Below are positions 24,796-35,043 of a DNA stretch of 50,233 nt, piece by piece (the stretch's first letter is position 1; each line of letters opens with the position of its first letter). A program made the translations under genes and the position numbers. Under the pieces are notes generated by a model. That model was not told the DNA's origin and ran no database searches. It saw nothing but the letters and a program-made list of their open reading frames with translations. This DNA comes from Candidatus Gastranaerophilales bacterium (GTDB taxonomy: Bacteria; Cyanobacteriota; Vampirovibrionia; Gastranaerophilales; Gastranaerophilaceae). Where the stretch lies: contig CALUVH010000014.1 of NCBI GenBank assembly GCA_944324175.1, positions 1 to 50,233 on the forward strand. Reading direction: 5' to 3'.

Positions 24796-26751
24796 TTAAT
24801 TCTTTTTTCCCCACCACAAGAATCTTTTTTTCTTTTTTGTTGCTTGTTTTTGTTGAGCTTGAGTAACGTTTTTTACCTGTTCTTGAGAAGGTGGCTTTAC
24901 TGCTGATTTTGTAGAAAATACGCTTGTTGAAAGGGTTTTAGCATATTTTTTGTTTAAATGAGCATAATCGAATATTATAACACCTTTTGTATCTAATTTA
25001 CGAGCTTCATGAATTTGTCTTATTAGGTCTTCTTCAGCTCCCCCCATAAAAGTTACAAAAAGTCCTGCATATAGGTCTGTTTTAGGCGATTTTGCTTTTA
25101 TTATATCTTGCATCATTAAGTTTGCCATCTTTGAATCACAGGTTAAAAATAATGGTGTAAATGCATTTATATAATTGTTATCAGACCAAGTCTTCCAATC
25201 TTGCATTTTTGTATTCATAGCTGAAAGTCTGTCAGGAAATATTACTGCACTTACATATAAATTCCTGCTTTTCCCGTACTGCCCTATTTTTTTGACCATT
25301 TGCGTTACTTTACCTCTGCGATAGTTGCACCAAGTAAGCCACATTGGATCTGAAACTTTTATGTCAGCTGGGTCTATTCCATAGAGAGCTTCAAATTCTC
25401 TTCTTGCATAGTTTGTGTATCCCCAGCTGTTTGCTTCTGTGACAGCTACAGTTTGCGGATATCTTATGTAGTCGAGATTTAAGCCGTCAATTTTATATTT
25501 AGTTGTGATTTCGGTAATCAATTTCATTATAAACTCTTGTACTTGAGGGTTGGCTGGGTCAAGGAAATATCCATTGTGTTCGGATGGAGACCTTGATGGT
25601 AATTGAGCGTCCTTATCTTTTCCCATGCGATTGCCCCAATCTTGGTGCATAGCAACTATGCTATGAGGGTTGTTATTTATATTTGCGTTTCCTGCATAAA
25701 AGGTTTCAAACCAAATGTGTACTTTGATATTTCGTTTATGAGCTTCTTTTAGCCATATAGCAAGAGGGTCAAATCCATTAAATATCTCGTTTTGTTCAAC
25801 TGCTCCATAATCTTTCATAACTTGACTAGGGTATATTGTTTTGCCATGATAGTATGTCTCTAAAAATATTGTATCAATGCCTGCGCTTTTTATGTATTGG
25901 ATAGTGTCAACAATTTCGGACGGCGTTTTTTCCGTTGGTCTCAGCCATACACCTTTTAATTCTCCATATTTATATGGTATTACACTTTTTAAAGCATCAT
26001 TAGATGCTTCAATAGCAAGTTTTGAATATTTTTGAACGTGTTCAGGGTTTTTACGAGCTTTTTTTAGGTATTCTTTTGCATCATCAATGTAACTTGTGGG
26101 AACTTTCCAGTTATAGTCTGCGTAGTGTTCTTTATAGTAAGCTATCATTTGTTCTGTTTCTTTAATCTTTTTTTCTGATTCAAAAATATAGCTTTCTGAT
26201 GTTGTGTATGTATATACAAGGTTTGATGTACGATCAATGTAAATTTTTGTTCCTATTTTTATACTGCTGTTTATCCAGTTTTTAGCTCTACCATGTCCGC
26301 TTATGACAAGACCATTTGTTGGAATCGGTGAATCAGCCCCTGACAATTCAGTAACAGTATTACCTTCAACTATTGCTTCTGCTCCGAACTCGTTAGTGTT
26401 AGTGCGCTGTCCATAAAAAGGTGTATATATAACGAGTTGATTTGCTCCTCTGGTACCTGGGAGGTAACTTGCAGCACGATTTGTAGATGGAGTTGGGTCA
26501 ATTGCATTTATTAAATTCTTGGTATAACTAAACTGTACTTCATGTTTGGATAATGTATAGGGCTTGAATACAGGGGATGAATAAAAGTCCAAATAAGCTT
26601 GATCAACGTTATTGATAGATGAATTTAGTGGTTCTAAATTTTCTACAGTTCTTGACGCGGAGTTTTTGCTGGTGTCTGTGTCTGCTGCATTTACTGTATT
26701 GAATCCTATTAACAGTATTGTAAATAAAACTAATATTTTTTGAATGTTCAT
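24796..26751 (-). CDS. Secreted family-10-like glycosyl hydrolase (GHL10)
   Basis: A 651-residue exported protein with a signal peptide (1-22, ending VNAAD). Residues about 60-200 form an N-terminal domain (YLPGTRGANQLVIYTP, GLVISGHGRAKNW), followed by a helical spacer. The GHL10/DUF187 barrel begins GELKGVWLRPTEKTPSEIVD and contains KVHIWFETFYAGN, GYFLDPANPQVQEFIMK and IDGLNLDYIRYP. The end is strongly basic (KKKKRFLWWGKK). The family is thought to act on cell-wall or polysaccharide glycans. GGGAG precedes the ATG; it follows the TPR gene after three bases. Confidence 0.88.
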   Translation of the reverse strand: MNIQKILVLFTILLIGFNTVNAADTDTSKNSASRTVENLEPLNSSINNVDQAYLDFYSSPVFKPYTLSKHEVQFSYTKNLINAIDPTPSTNRAASYLPGTRGANQLVIYTPFYGQRTNTNEFGAEAIVEGNTVTELSGADSPIPTNGLVISGHGRAKNWINSSIKIGTKIYIDRTSNLVYTYTTSESYIFESEKKIKETEQMIAYYKEHYADYNWKVPTSYIDDAKEYLKKARKNPEHVQKYSKLAIEASNDALKSVIPYKYGELKGVWLRPTEKTPSEIVDTIQYIKSAGIDTIFLETYYHGKTIYPSQVMKDYGAVEQNEIFNGFDPLAIWLKEAHKRNIKVHIWFETFYAGNANINNNPHSIVAMHQDWGNRMGKDKDAQLPSRSPSEHNGYFLDPANPQVQEFIMKLITEITTKYKIDGLNLDYIRYPQTVAVTEANSWGYTNYARREFEALYGIDPADIKVSDPMWLTWCNYRRGKVTQMVKKIGQYGKSRNLYVSAVIFPDRLSAMNTKMQDWKTWSDNNYINAFTPLFLTCDSKMANLMMQDIIKAKSPKTDLYAGLFVTFMGGAEEDLIRQIHEARKLDTKGVIIFDYAHLNKKYAKTLSTSVFSTKSAVKPPSQEQVKNVTQAQQKQATKKKKRFLWWGKKN

Positions 26752-26754
26752 CTT

Positions 26755-27417
26755 TTACTCCCTAATAAAATGATAATACTCCGAATTGTCATAATTTAAA
26801 CTGTCAATTAGTTGAATCTTTTGCGGAATTTCCTTTTGCTGTGGGTTAATTTGATAGGTGGCTTCATAGAATTTTTTTGCATTTGCAAGATCTGCAAATT
26901 TTTCATAGAGTGTCGCTAACCTTAAGTTTAATTCAAAATTATCGGAATAGCCGTTATTATAAGCTAGGTTATAATACTTTAAAGCTCTTTTATAATCTTT
27001 TCTTTTAAAGTAAAATTCTCCAAACCAAAAGTTATTATATGGATCTGTATAATTTAGATTAAGGGCATGAAAGAAATTTGATTTTGCGAGTGTGTCTTTA
27101 CTCATTTCGTCATAAATTCTAGCTAGTTGAGTGTATATTCTCGTATAATCCGGATTAATTTTTGATGCTAAAAAATATTTTCCCAGTGCCAACTCAAGAA
27201 ATTTTTCTTTGTCATTTTTGTTAGTCTGCTTATTAGCATAATCAAAGTACAAATCTGCTTCATTTAAAACCGGTGCTATGTCTAGCTTTGAGTAATCAAA
27301 CAATTTTGCAGCAGCATTATATTCCACATTACCAGATTGCATTGCGAAAGTATTGCTAATACAAAATTGTAGTATAAAAATGATTAACAGAGTGGTAATG
27401 TGATTTTTATAAATCAT
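26755..27417 (-). CDS. Exported TPR-repeat protein
   Basis: A 220-residue protein with a signal peptide (1 to about 25, ending SNTFA). Several tetratricopeptide repeats follow: DYTRIYTQLARIYDEMSKDT, YNNFWFGEFYFKRKDYKRAL with KYYNLAYNNG, and LRLATLYEKFADLANAKKFY. Repeats of this sort mediate protein contacts. Its start overlaps the upstream small gene by 11 bases and lacks a clear ribosome site, so translation is probably coupled. It lies in a row of three exported proteins with the GHL10 enzyme. Confidence 0.82.
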   Translation of the reverse strand: MIYKNHITTLLIIFILQFCISNTFAMQSGNVEYNAAAKLFDYSKLDIAPVLNEADLYFDYANKQTNKNDKEKFLELALGKYFLASKINPDYTRIYTQLARIYDEMSKDTLAKSNFFHALNLNYTDPYNNFWFGEFYFKRKDYKRALKYYNLAYNNGYSDNFELNLRLATLYEKFADLANAKKFYEATYQINPQQKEIPQKIQLIDSLNYDNSEYYHFIRE

Positions 27418-27727
27418 CCGGAGTTGATGTGTAGTTTATACTATGGTTCATGAATGTATCTCTGTCAAGTGCAGGATCTGTATACATCCAGAATTTTCTA
27501 AACCATTTAACACCTTTTGATTCATATACGGGGTGTTCTACAGGTTTAATGTATTCTTCTCCCATAGCTCTAGCTCTACTTCTTTCAACAAGTTCAATAG
27601 CAGAATCTGAATATCCGTTGTTTTCCAGATAACTTCTGGAGTGAGTATCCTCCACTGTGAATTCTCCTGCATTTACGCTGACTGCTGTTAAACTTAAGAA
27701 TGTTAATGTTAATAAAATTTTTTTCAT
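27407..27727 (-). CDS. Small secreted hypothetical protein
   Basis: A 106-residue protein with a textbook signal peptide (MKKILLTLTFLSLTAVSVNA). The mature 86 residues are charged and lack cysteine, with SRSYLENNGYSDSAIELVER then GVKWFRKFWMYTDPALDRD. No family is recognised. I chose ATG 27727 rather than the in-frame GTG at 27733 because GAGG lies just ahead. It heads the run to the TPR and GHL10 genes from a good promoter. Confidence 0.75.
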   Translation of the reverse strand: MKKILLTLTFLSLTAVSVNAGEFTVEDTHSRSYLENNGYSDSAIELVERSRARAMGEEYIKPVEHPVYESKGVKWFRKFWMYTDPALDRDTFMNHSINYTSTPDDL

Positions 27728-27747
27728 GTCCACCTCTGTCAGTATTT

Positions 27748-27776
27748 ATTATAATACTTGTTTATAGTTGTTACAA
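27748..27776 (-). promoter_or_regulatory. Promoter of the secreted-protein operon
   Basis: On the minus strand TTGTAA (27771-27776) and TATAAT (27748-27753) are 17 bases apart. Transcription would begin near 27741, leaving a short leader with a GAGG ribosome site before ATG 27727. Confidence 0.65.
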
Positions 27777-27812
27777 GTACATTATAATTTCTTTACATAA
27801 ATACTGCATGGA

Positions 27813-28868
27813 TTATTTGTATGATTTTATTATAATTTCTTCTAATTTTTCTAATAAATTTTCTTCAGGAACTCTTGCAATGATCTCGCCTTTTTTAAAG
27901 ATGTAACCTTCTTTTATTCCGCCCGCAATACCAAAATCAGCGTGTTTAGCTTCGCCAGGGCCGTTCACAGCGCACCCCATAGTTGCGATAGTGATAGGTA
28001 AGTCAAGATCTTTAAATCGTTCTTCCACCTTTTTAGCTAATCCTATTAGATCAATTTGAGTCCTTCCGCAAGTAGGGCAAGATACAAAATTCACTCCTCG
28101 TTTTCTGAGATTAAGGCTTTTTAAAATTGCAAATCCTGCGCTTACTTCTTCAATTGGATTTTCAGTGAGTGAAACTCTAATGGTATCCCCTATACCTTCG
28201 GCTAATAGTGTTCCAAGACCAACTGCGGACTTTATAATACCGCCTCGCATGGTTCCAGCTTCTGTAACCCCTAAATGTAGAGGATAAGGTATTTTTTCAG
28301 CTATTGATCTATAGGCTTCTATTGTTGTAAGTACGTCTGAAGATTTTAACGAAACTTTTATCAGGTCAAAATCCAAATCTTCTAAAATCTTAATGTGTTT
28401 TAGTGCACTTTTGACCATTTTTTCAGAAAGAGGTATCTCTTCATTTAATAGTTCTTTTTCCAAGGAACCTGCGTTTACGCCAATTCTTATGGGTATTTTT
28501 TGCTGCTTAGCGAGAGATACAACTTTTTGTGTGTTTTCTTTTTTTCCAATGTTCCCAGGATTAAGTCTAAGGGCATTTATTCCGTTATTTATGCATTGGA
28601 TTGCTAATCTGTAGTCAAAATGTATATCCGCAACAAGTGGTATTGGAGATATTTTCACGATTTCTTTTATAGCTTCTGCTGCATCTTTATTTAATACAGC
28701 GAGTCTTACAATTTCACAACCTTTTTCTGCCATTTGTTTTATCTGAGAAATTGTTGCTTGAACATCTCTCGTATCAGTGTTACACATTGATTGAACAGAA
28801 ATTGGAGAATCTCCTCCAATTTTTACGTTTCCTATATATATACTATTTGATTTTCTTCTTTTTATCAT
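27813..28868 (-). CDS. ispG: 4-hydroxy-3-methylbut-2-en-1-yl diphosphate synthase (flavodoxin)
   Basis: A 351-residue enzyme of the MEP isoprenoid pathway. The N-terminal barrel shows VQSMCNTDTRDVQAT, PLVADIHFDYRLA and LRLNPGNIG. The C-terminal iron-sulfur domain has SCPTCGRTQIDL and TMGCAVNGPGEAKHADFGIA with the three cluster cysteines. The length matches the bacterial short form. No ribosome site precedes the ATG; instead an extended -10 element ends six bases before it. Confidence 0.96.
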   Translation of the reverse strand: MIKRRKSNSIYIGNVKIGGDSPISVQSMCNTDTRDVQATISQIKQMAEKGCEIVRLAVLNKDAAEAIKEIVKISPIPLVADIHFDYRLAIQCINNGINALRLNPGNIGKKENTQKVVSLAKQQKIPIRIGVNAGSLEKELLNEEIPLSEKMVKSALKHIKILEDLDFDLIKVSLKSSDVLTTIEAYRSIAEKIPYPLHLGVTEAGTMRGGIIKSAVGLGTLLAEGIGDTIRVSLTENPIEEVSAGFAILKSLNLRKRGVNFVSCPTCGRTQIDLIGLAKKVEERFKDLDLPITIATMGCAVNGPGEAKHADFGIAGGIKEGYIFKKGEIIARVPEENLLEKLEEIIIKSYK

Positions 28869-28874
28869 ATTATT

Positions 28875-28883
28875 ATTTTAGCA
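28875..28883 (-). promoter_or_regulatory. Extended -10 promoter of ispG, predicted leaderless
   Basis: Minus-strand TGC-TAAAAT (28875-28883) is followed by AATAAT and then the ispG ATG. The six-base gap puts the expected transcription start on the start codon. Confidence 0.6.
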
Positions 28884-28909
28884 CAAGAAAAAAATAGGAG
28901 TAATTATAG

Positions 28910-29644
28910 ATGAAAATAGCTGTATTATCAGATATTCATGGAAACATGCAAGCTTTAGAAAGTGTCATGGAAGATTTAAATAGTCATAAGTGTAAAAGGG
29001 TATTATGTCTGGGGGATTTAGCTCTTGCAGGTCCGCAGCCACGCATGGTAATTGATTTTGTTCAAAAGCAGAAAAATTGGGAAATAATTCAAGGAAATAC
29101 GGACAAACTTATTGGTGATTTTTGTCCTCAATATATGGAGGATGTTAAGTCAAAATATCCAATTATGGCAAATGCTTTAGCTGAAGAAATCTTATATTTG
29201 TCTGATGAGCAAAAGGATTATCTTCATAATCTGCCTGCTAGTAAAATGCTTTCGGTAGAAGGTGTGAGAATTTTGCTTGTACATGGTTCTCCGAGAAGAA
29301 ATAACGAGGATATTTTACCGGATATGCCGATAAATGAAATTGAGGAAATTTTCAAAGATGTAAATGCGGATTTAATATTTTGTGGACATACGCATATTCC
29401 TTGCGGTTATCAAACAAATAAAAAACAGACCATCGTAAACGTTGGGAGCGTCGGACGTCCGATGACTCAAGATGCTAGGGCATGCTATGTAATAGTGAAT
29501 ATACAGAATGGAGGTTTTTCCATTGAGCATAGGTTTGTGGATTATGATAGAGAACTTGCTGCAGAAATTCTTCGTCACAGAACTTTCGAAGGTTGTGAAC
29601 AAATAGCGCAATTACTAATTTCTCCAACCCAAAGACATGTGTAA
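28910..29644 (+). CDS. Metallophosphoesterase, YfcE/MJ0936-like
   Basis: A 244-residue calcineurin-like phosphoesterase. The metal ligands are visible in VLSDIHGNMQAL, LGDLALAGP, QGNTD, VHGSPRR and CGHTHIP with the final VNVGSVGRP. Such proteins hydrolyse phosphodiesters or phosphomonoesters; the natural substrate is unknown. TAGGAG precedes the ATG. It is divergent from ispG across 41 bases and ends at a shared terminator. Confidence 0.88.
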   Translation: MKIAVLSDIHGNMQALESVMEDLNSHKCKRVLCLGDLALAGPQPRMVIDFVQKQKNWEIIQGNTDKLIGDFCPQYMEDVKSKYPIMANALAEEILYLSDEQKDYLHNLPASKMLSVEGVRILLVHGSPRRNNEDILPDMPINEIEEIFKDVNADLIFCGHTHIPCGYQTNKKQTIVNVGSVGRPMTQDARACYVIVNIQNGGFSIEHRFVDYDRELAAEILRHRTFEGCEQIAQLLISPTQRHV

Positions 29645-29670
29645 ACCCTAAAAAGACTTTTAATTAAAAA

Positions 29671-29707
29671 TCAAAGTCAAAGATGAGGAATATAGTCTTG
29701 ACTTTTG
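29671..29707. terminator. Probable bidirectional terminator
   Basis: AAAGTCAA (29673-29680) pairs with TTGACTTT (29698-29705), with limited further pairing inside a long loop. T and A tracts flank both sides. It lies between the phosphoesterase stop and the convergent stop of the small gene at 29708. Confidence 0.5.
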
Positions 29708-30019
29708 TTAGCAAATCTTGTTCAATGACTCAATGCTTCTGCCAAATTGCTTGTCGTTTTTACTACAATCTTTGCTAATCAAATTTAGCTTTCCAGTTGT
29801 AACAATTCTATCTGATAGCATTTGTCTTGCACGCATTTTTTCGACATCAAGTTGAAGTGCGTTCATTTTTTTTACTAATAAATCTAATCTTTGACTATCA
29901 CTCATTGTTGGAGTGCTATTGTTTACAGATTTATGAACTGTTTTGTTGTTATCTTTATTGTTATTAGCTAGTGAAGTACGACCGAAATTAACTACTGAAC
30001 TTATTTTATGTACAAACAT
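29708..30019 (-). CDS. Hypothetical small protein with coiled-coil segment
   Basis: A 103-residue soluble protein I do not recognise. It opens with VHKISSVVNFGRTSLAN, followed by an Asn/Lys-rich linker. A probable coiled coil follows (about 42-70, SQRLDLLVKKMNALQLDVEK). The N-terminal FG motif after a short hydrophobic/polar stretch recalls the PSFGG motif at the N-terminus of the L,D-transpeptidase at 603. GAGGT lies five bases before the ATG, so the start is good. Confidence 0.65.
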   Translation of the reverse strand: MFVHKISSVVNFGRTSLANNNKDNNKTVHKSVNNSTPTMSDSQRLDLLVKKMNALQLDVEKMRARQMLSDRIVTTGKLNLISKDCSKNDKQFGRSIESLNKIC

Positions 30020-30142
30020 TTTTACCTCAGGCTGACTGTTTCCTTTCCCCAGTATTAAAACACAAACAAATTTTTTTTTCCATTTTGTTTTTTTTATGTT
30101 AATATTTTGTTATGAAGTATTATTTGTGTGTAGAGAGTTGGT

Positions 30143-31147
30143 ATGGAAATTAATAAAGAAAAGCTAGTTTCAGTCATAAAGAAGTTAAGTGAACCCAAAA
30201 TTTTAGTTGTAGGTGATCTGGCTTTAGATGAAATGATATATGGCGATGCAGAACGTATTTCTCGTGAGGCGCCTGTGCTTATATTACAGCATTCTCATAC
30301 AAAATTGATTTTAGGTGGTGCGTCCAATGCTGCGCACAATGTGGCTACACTTAATAATGGGAAAGTAAGTGTGTGCGGTGTGTGCGGTGATGATTATCAG
30401 GCGGGTCTATTAATCGATGCATTTGAAAAAGCTAATGTAAATTGTCAATACTTAGTTAAAGATAAAGCAAGAAAAACTACAACGAAGACTCGTATTTCAG
30501 GATCAATTACTACTTCAATAACTCAACAAATAGTTAGGTTGGATAGACAAACAAACGAGTTTCTGTCTGCTGATACAGAGTGTATGGTGATTAAAAATCT
30601 TGAGCGCGCAATACCGGAACATGATGCAATTATATTGTCAGATTACCATATAGGTACTTTAACGGATAATGTTATCCAAAAGACCATTGAATTAGCAAAT
30701 AAATATAACAAGGTTATAGTTGTTGATGCTCAGAAAAATCTTTCAAGTTATAAAAATGTAACTTCAATGACTCCAAATTTACCTGATACTCAAAAGTCTG
30801 TTGGATTTTTTATAGAAAATGATGAGTTGATGAAAAAAGCAGGAGATAATTTATTATTGGAAACCGAAGCAAAGTCAATACTTATAACTTGTGGTGCAGA
30901 TGGAATGTTTGTAGTTGAGCCGAATAAAAAATATACAAAGATTCCTGTATTCAATAAATCAGAAGTTTTTGATGTTACCGGTGCCGGTGACACTGTAACG
31001 GCTGTATATACCCTTGCGCTTGCAGCAGGAGCCGATCCGGTATATGCTGCGATTACCGGTAATATTGCAGCAAGTATTGTAGTAAGGCAGTTTGGTTGTG
31101 CTACAACTACAGAAAGTGAATTGCTTACTGCAGTAGAAAGACTCTAA
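30143..31147 (+). CDS. PfkB-family kinase, D-glycero-beta-D-manno-heptose-7-phosphate kinase type
   Basis: A 334-residue sugar kinase similar to the kinase half of HldE (RfaE1). Landmarks are ILVVGDLALDEMIYGDAERI, REAPVLIL, LGGASNAAHNVATL, VCGDDYQAG, ILSDYHIGTL and the catalytic FDVTGAGDTV. The nucleotidyltransferase half of HldE is absent, so that activity would be separate. Its presence suggests a heptose-containing envelope polysaccharide and a Gram-negative-type cell surface. It heads an operon with a DUF4330 protein and an O-antigen-ligase-like protein. A weak GAGAG ribosome site is present. Confidence 0.85.
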   Translation: MEINKEKLVSVIKKLSEPKILVVGDLALDEMIYGDAERISREAPVLILQHSHTKLILGGASNAAHNVATLNNGKVSVCGVCGDDYQAGLLIDAFEKANVNCQYLVKDKARKTTTKTRISGSITTSITQQIVRLDRQTNEFLSADTECMVIKNLERAIPEHDAIILSDYHIGTLTDNVIQKTIELANKYNKVIVVDAQKNLSSYKNVTSMTPNLPDTQKSVGFFIENDELMKKAGDNLLLETEAKSILITCGADGMFVVEPNKKYTKIPVFNKSEVFDVTGAGDTVTAVYTLALAAGADPVYAAITGNIAASIVVRQFGCATTTESELLTAVERL

Positions 31148-31162
31148 AAATAGGAGAATTTT

Positions 31163-31747
31163 ATGAACGAAAAAATAGCATTGTTAATTGAAAAAATTAA
31201 GAGCGTAAAAAAGGTTGATCTAATAATTATCGCTGGTGTAATAATTGCGCTTTTGGTTGGATTTGTAACCTTTAAAAATATAAGACAGACTGCGGATAAA
31301 CAAATTGAGGCAACATCTAAGATATCATTTACGGTATTCATAAGGGGAATTACTTATACAGGTGCAGATTTGCCGATAAAAGCAGATGAAAAGACTTTTA
31401 TAAGCATAAGAAATGTTCCATATTCTGATTTGGATATTGTGGATGTTCAGGCGGAGAGAAAAAAGGTTGTGTTGCCTACAGTAAATAATAAAAAAGTTAT
31501 GGTTGTGGAAGATGTTTCTCAGGCAAATATGTACGATGTTACAGTGACACTTACGGACACGGCTAAGATTACTAAAGATGGAGCCGTTGTGGGTGGAAAT
31601 AAAATAAAAATTGGTTTGCCTATAACTTTAGAAGGTAGAGATTATAAATTTACAGGAACAGTTTCTGATTTAAAGATTATCAATGAAACTGCTGATGCAG
31701 AGTTAAATAAGACTATTCAATCAATTAATACGGCTGACAATGTTTAG
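31163..31747 (+). CDS. DUF4330-like membrane-anchored protein
   Basis: A 194-residue protein with one membrane helix (about 20-38, LIIIAGVIIALLVGFVTF) and an extracytoplasmic beta-rich domain (ISFTVFIRGITYTGADLPIK, VVGGNKIKIGLPITLEG). The layout fits DUF4330, found in cyanobacteria and Firmicutes. Function is unknown. Position between a heptose kinase and a Wzy/WaaL-like protein suggests a role in surface polysaccharide export or assembly (inference). TAGGAG precedes the ATG; the 3' end overlaps the next gene by eight bases. Confidence 0.7.
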   Translation: MNEKIALLIEKIKSVKKVDLIIIAGVIIALLVGFVTFKNIRQTADKQIEATSKISFTVFIRGITYTGADLPIKADEKTFISIRNVPYSDLDIVDVQAERKKVVLPTVNNKKVMVVEDVSQANMYDVTVTLTDTAKITKDGAVVGGNKIKIGLPITLEGRDYKFTGTVSDLKIINETADAELNKTIQSINTADNV

Positions 31748-33044
31748 TAATTTATTTTTATATACACAGGAAAAATCTGATTATTTATATAAAAACAGTT
31801 TGTTTTTGCAGAATATTGACAAACTTATATTTTTGACAATTATTGGTGTTTTTGTCACTTCGACCTTTTTATCCTCAGATGTGATAGGTTTTATTGCCCT
31901 GATTACGTTATTTTTGACTGTGGTAAAGTTATTAACCAAAAGGGGCTCAGGTATACAAATTGATAGTTTTGATTTGTGGTTGTTGGCTTATTTTATGATT
32001 GTTATAATAAGTCTTTTTGGATCGACATTGTTTCATTTAAGTTTGAAAGGCTTTTTGAAAACTCTGACATATTTGGGGTTCTATGTTTCGATTGCAAATT
32101 ATTTGAATGATAATAAAAAGCATATACCTTACATATTAGGTGCTATTGGTTTTTGCGTGAGTATTGAGAGCATAGTAGGATTTATGCAGAATTTTGCGCA
32201 GGTGTCAGAAATTTCGACTTGGCAGGATGTTTCAAATCTCAATCCTGAGGAGATAATGACTCGTGTATATGGAACTTTAAAGCCTTTAAATCCAAACTTG
32301 CTAGGTGGGTATTTTGTAGCAGGAATACCTGCATTGTTTGGGCTTGCAGCCTATAATTTCACTAATAAGAATTATAGATATTCAGCGGGCTGGCTTTTGT
32401 TTGCGTTGTTATCTTGCGTAACTTTGTTTTTGACAGGTTGTAGAGGGTCTTATATTGGCTTGATGATTATTTTCTTGGGTATTTTTGCTATATCGGCTAA
32501 GTATTTGTGGCGAAATTTCAAGAAAATTTATTTGTCAGTTATAAGTGCATGTGTAGGGCTGATGACGCTTGCGCTATTGACAATCAGTTCATTGAGAGCA
32601 AGAGTTTTTTCAATTTTTGCGATGCGACAGGATTCTTCAAATTCATTTAGGTTTAATGTTTATCATTCATCTTTGGAAATGTTCAAAGATAACTGGCTTT
32701 TGGGGATAGGTATAGGAAATCAAAATTTCAGAGAGATATATGGGCTTTATATGAAGACAGGTTTTGATGCTTTATCTGCTTACAACATATTTTTAGAGAT
32801 AGCTGTCGAAAGTGGTATTTTTGCACTTATTACCTTTTTAGGTTTTCTTATCAGCTTATTAAAAAAATCTATAACAAAGATAATAAAGTCACAAAATATA
32901 CATCAAGTTATCTTTTTATCAGTTGCAGTTTTATCTATATCTGCATTGATGATTCATGGATTTGTTGATACTGTATTTTTTAGGCCTCAAATTCAATTTA
33001 TATTTTGGACGATGGTCGCAATAGCAAAAAATGAATTGGTTTAG
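31740..33044 (+). CDS. O-antigen ligase/polymerase-like (IctB-like) membrane protein
   Basis: A 434-residue protein with about ten membrane helices. The Wzy_C/O-antigen ligase core is recognisable from TRVYGTLKPLNPNLLGGYF, FLTGCRGSYIGLMIIFLGIF and the large periplasmic loop with FRFNVYHSSLEMFKDNWLLG, IGIGNQNFREIYG. Cyanobacterial IctB proteins belong to the same superfamily. Here the neighbourhood favours glycan ligation or polymerisation. It overlaps the previous gene by eight bases and is the last of the operon. Confidence 0.82.
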   Translation: MFSNLFLYTQEKSDYLYKNSLFLQNIDKLIFLTIIGVFVTSTFLSSDVIGFIALITLFLTVVKLLTKRGSGIQIDSFDLWLLAYFMIVIISLFGSTLFHLSLKGFLKTLTYLGFYVSIANYLNDNKKHIPYILGAIGFCVSIESIVGFMQNFAQVSEISTWQDVSNLNPEEIMTRVYGTLKPLNPNLLGGYFVAGIPALFGLAAYNFTNKNYRYSAGWLLFALLSCVTLFLTGCRGSYIGLMIIFLGIFAISAKYLWRNFKKIYLSVISACVGLMTLALLTISSLRARVFSIFAMRQDSSNSFRFNVYHSSLEMFKDNWLLGIGIGNQNFREIYGLYMKTGFDALSAYNIFLEIAVESGIFALITFLGFLISLLKKSITKIIKSQNIHQVIFLSVAVLSISALMIHGFVDTVFFRPQIQFIFWTMVAIAKNELV

Positions 33045-33099
33045 TATTTTTCATCTTAACTTAAAGTAATATAAAATAATTTTTCTTTTGTATGATTAA

Positions 33100-34164
<1,065 letters not shown>

Positions 34165-34198
34165 TAAAAGAAAGGTATCTATAAAAGGTGATAAAATA

Positions 34199-35041
34199 AT
34201 GTATAGTAATGATGTTATATATGAAGTTATGCAGTTTTCCGTCGGAGATACAAAAGCCGGAACAAAAATGGGAAAATTACAACTTAAAAATACAGAAAAT
34301 AATACGACATTAAATTGTATATTGTGGGAAGAAACCCTCAATCGTATGGATGTGAAATTATTTCGTTCAGGCAACCTTGTGAGAATAATTTCAGCATCAT
34401 TTAATGAGAAATTTAATAATTGTTTGATATCTGTACTTGAGCTTGTAAAGGAAGCTAAAACCGGTTTGGATGAAAAAGAAAGAGAGGTTGCTTATAAAAA
34501 GCTTATCGGATATTTTGACAAAATTCGAAATGAAAAAATGCGCAACTTTTTGAGTAATTATTTTGAGGAGCATAAGGAAAAAATTAAAATTGCTCCAGCA
34601 GCGAAGGTGATGCATCATAACTATATAGGCGGACTTTTAGTCCATGTTTTGGAATGTTTAGAGTTCGCAGAAAAAAACATGGAATTATTTGACGTAAAAA
34701 TAAATACAGATGATGTTTATATGGCTTGTATTTTGCATGATATAGGTAAAATTTTTGAGTATACGGTAGATTTAGAAACCGGTTTGATTGACTATGATGA
34801 AAATTTTCGCAAAGATTGGATTTCGCATTCGCAATATGGTTTTTCGATATGTATGAATGCTGGATTTAAAGAAGTGGCTAAAATGATTGCTGCTCATCAT
34901 GGACGTGCTGATTGGGGTGCAATAATAGACCTTGGTGAAAAAGATTTGGAATCTTATTTATACTTTATACATCTTGTTGATAACTTGTCAGCAAAATTCG
35001 GTAAAATAACAGTTTCACAACTAGAAAAGAAAGAGGTATAG
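34199..35041 (+). CDS. YhaM-like 3'-5' exoribonuclease (OB + HD domains)
   Basis: A 280-residue protein with an N-terminal OB-type nucleic-acid-binding region (about 1-80, AGTKMGKLQLKNTENNTTLN) and a C-terminal HD domain. Metal ligands appear in MHHNYIGGLLVHVLE, ACILHDIGKIFEY, WISHSQYG and AAHHGRADWG. The architecture matches YhaM/CBF1 exonucleases of Firmicutes and relatives. AAGGTG is the ribosome site. It is followed after two bases by the first of two thymidylate-kinase paralogues, suggesting shared nucleotide or RNA turnover. Confidence 0.85.
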   Translation: MYSNDVIYEVMQFSVGDTKAGTKMGKLQLKNTENNTTLNCILWEETLNRMDVKLFRSGNLVRIISASFNEKFNNCLISVLELVKEAKTGLDEKEREVAYKKLIGYFDKIRNEKMRNFLSNYFEEHKEKIKIAPAAKVMHHNYIGGLLVHVLECLEFAEKNMELFDVKINTDDVYMACILHDIGKIFEYTVDLETGLIDYDENFRKDWISHSQYGFSICMNAGFKEVAKMIAAHHGRADWGAIIDLGEKDLESYLYFIHLVDNLSAKFGKITVSQLEKKEV

Positions 35042-35043
35042 TA

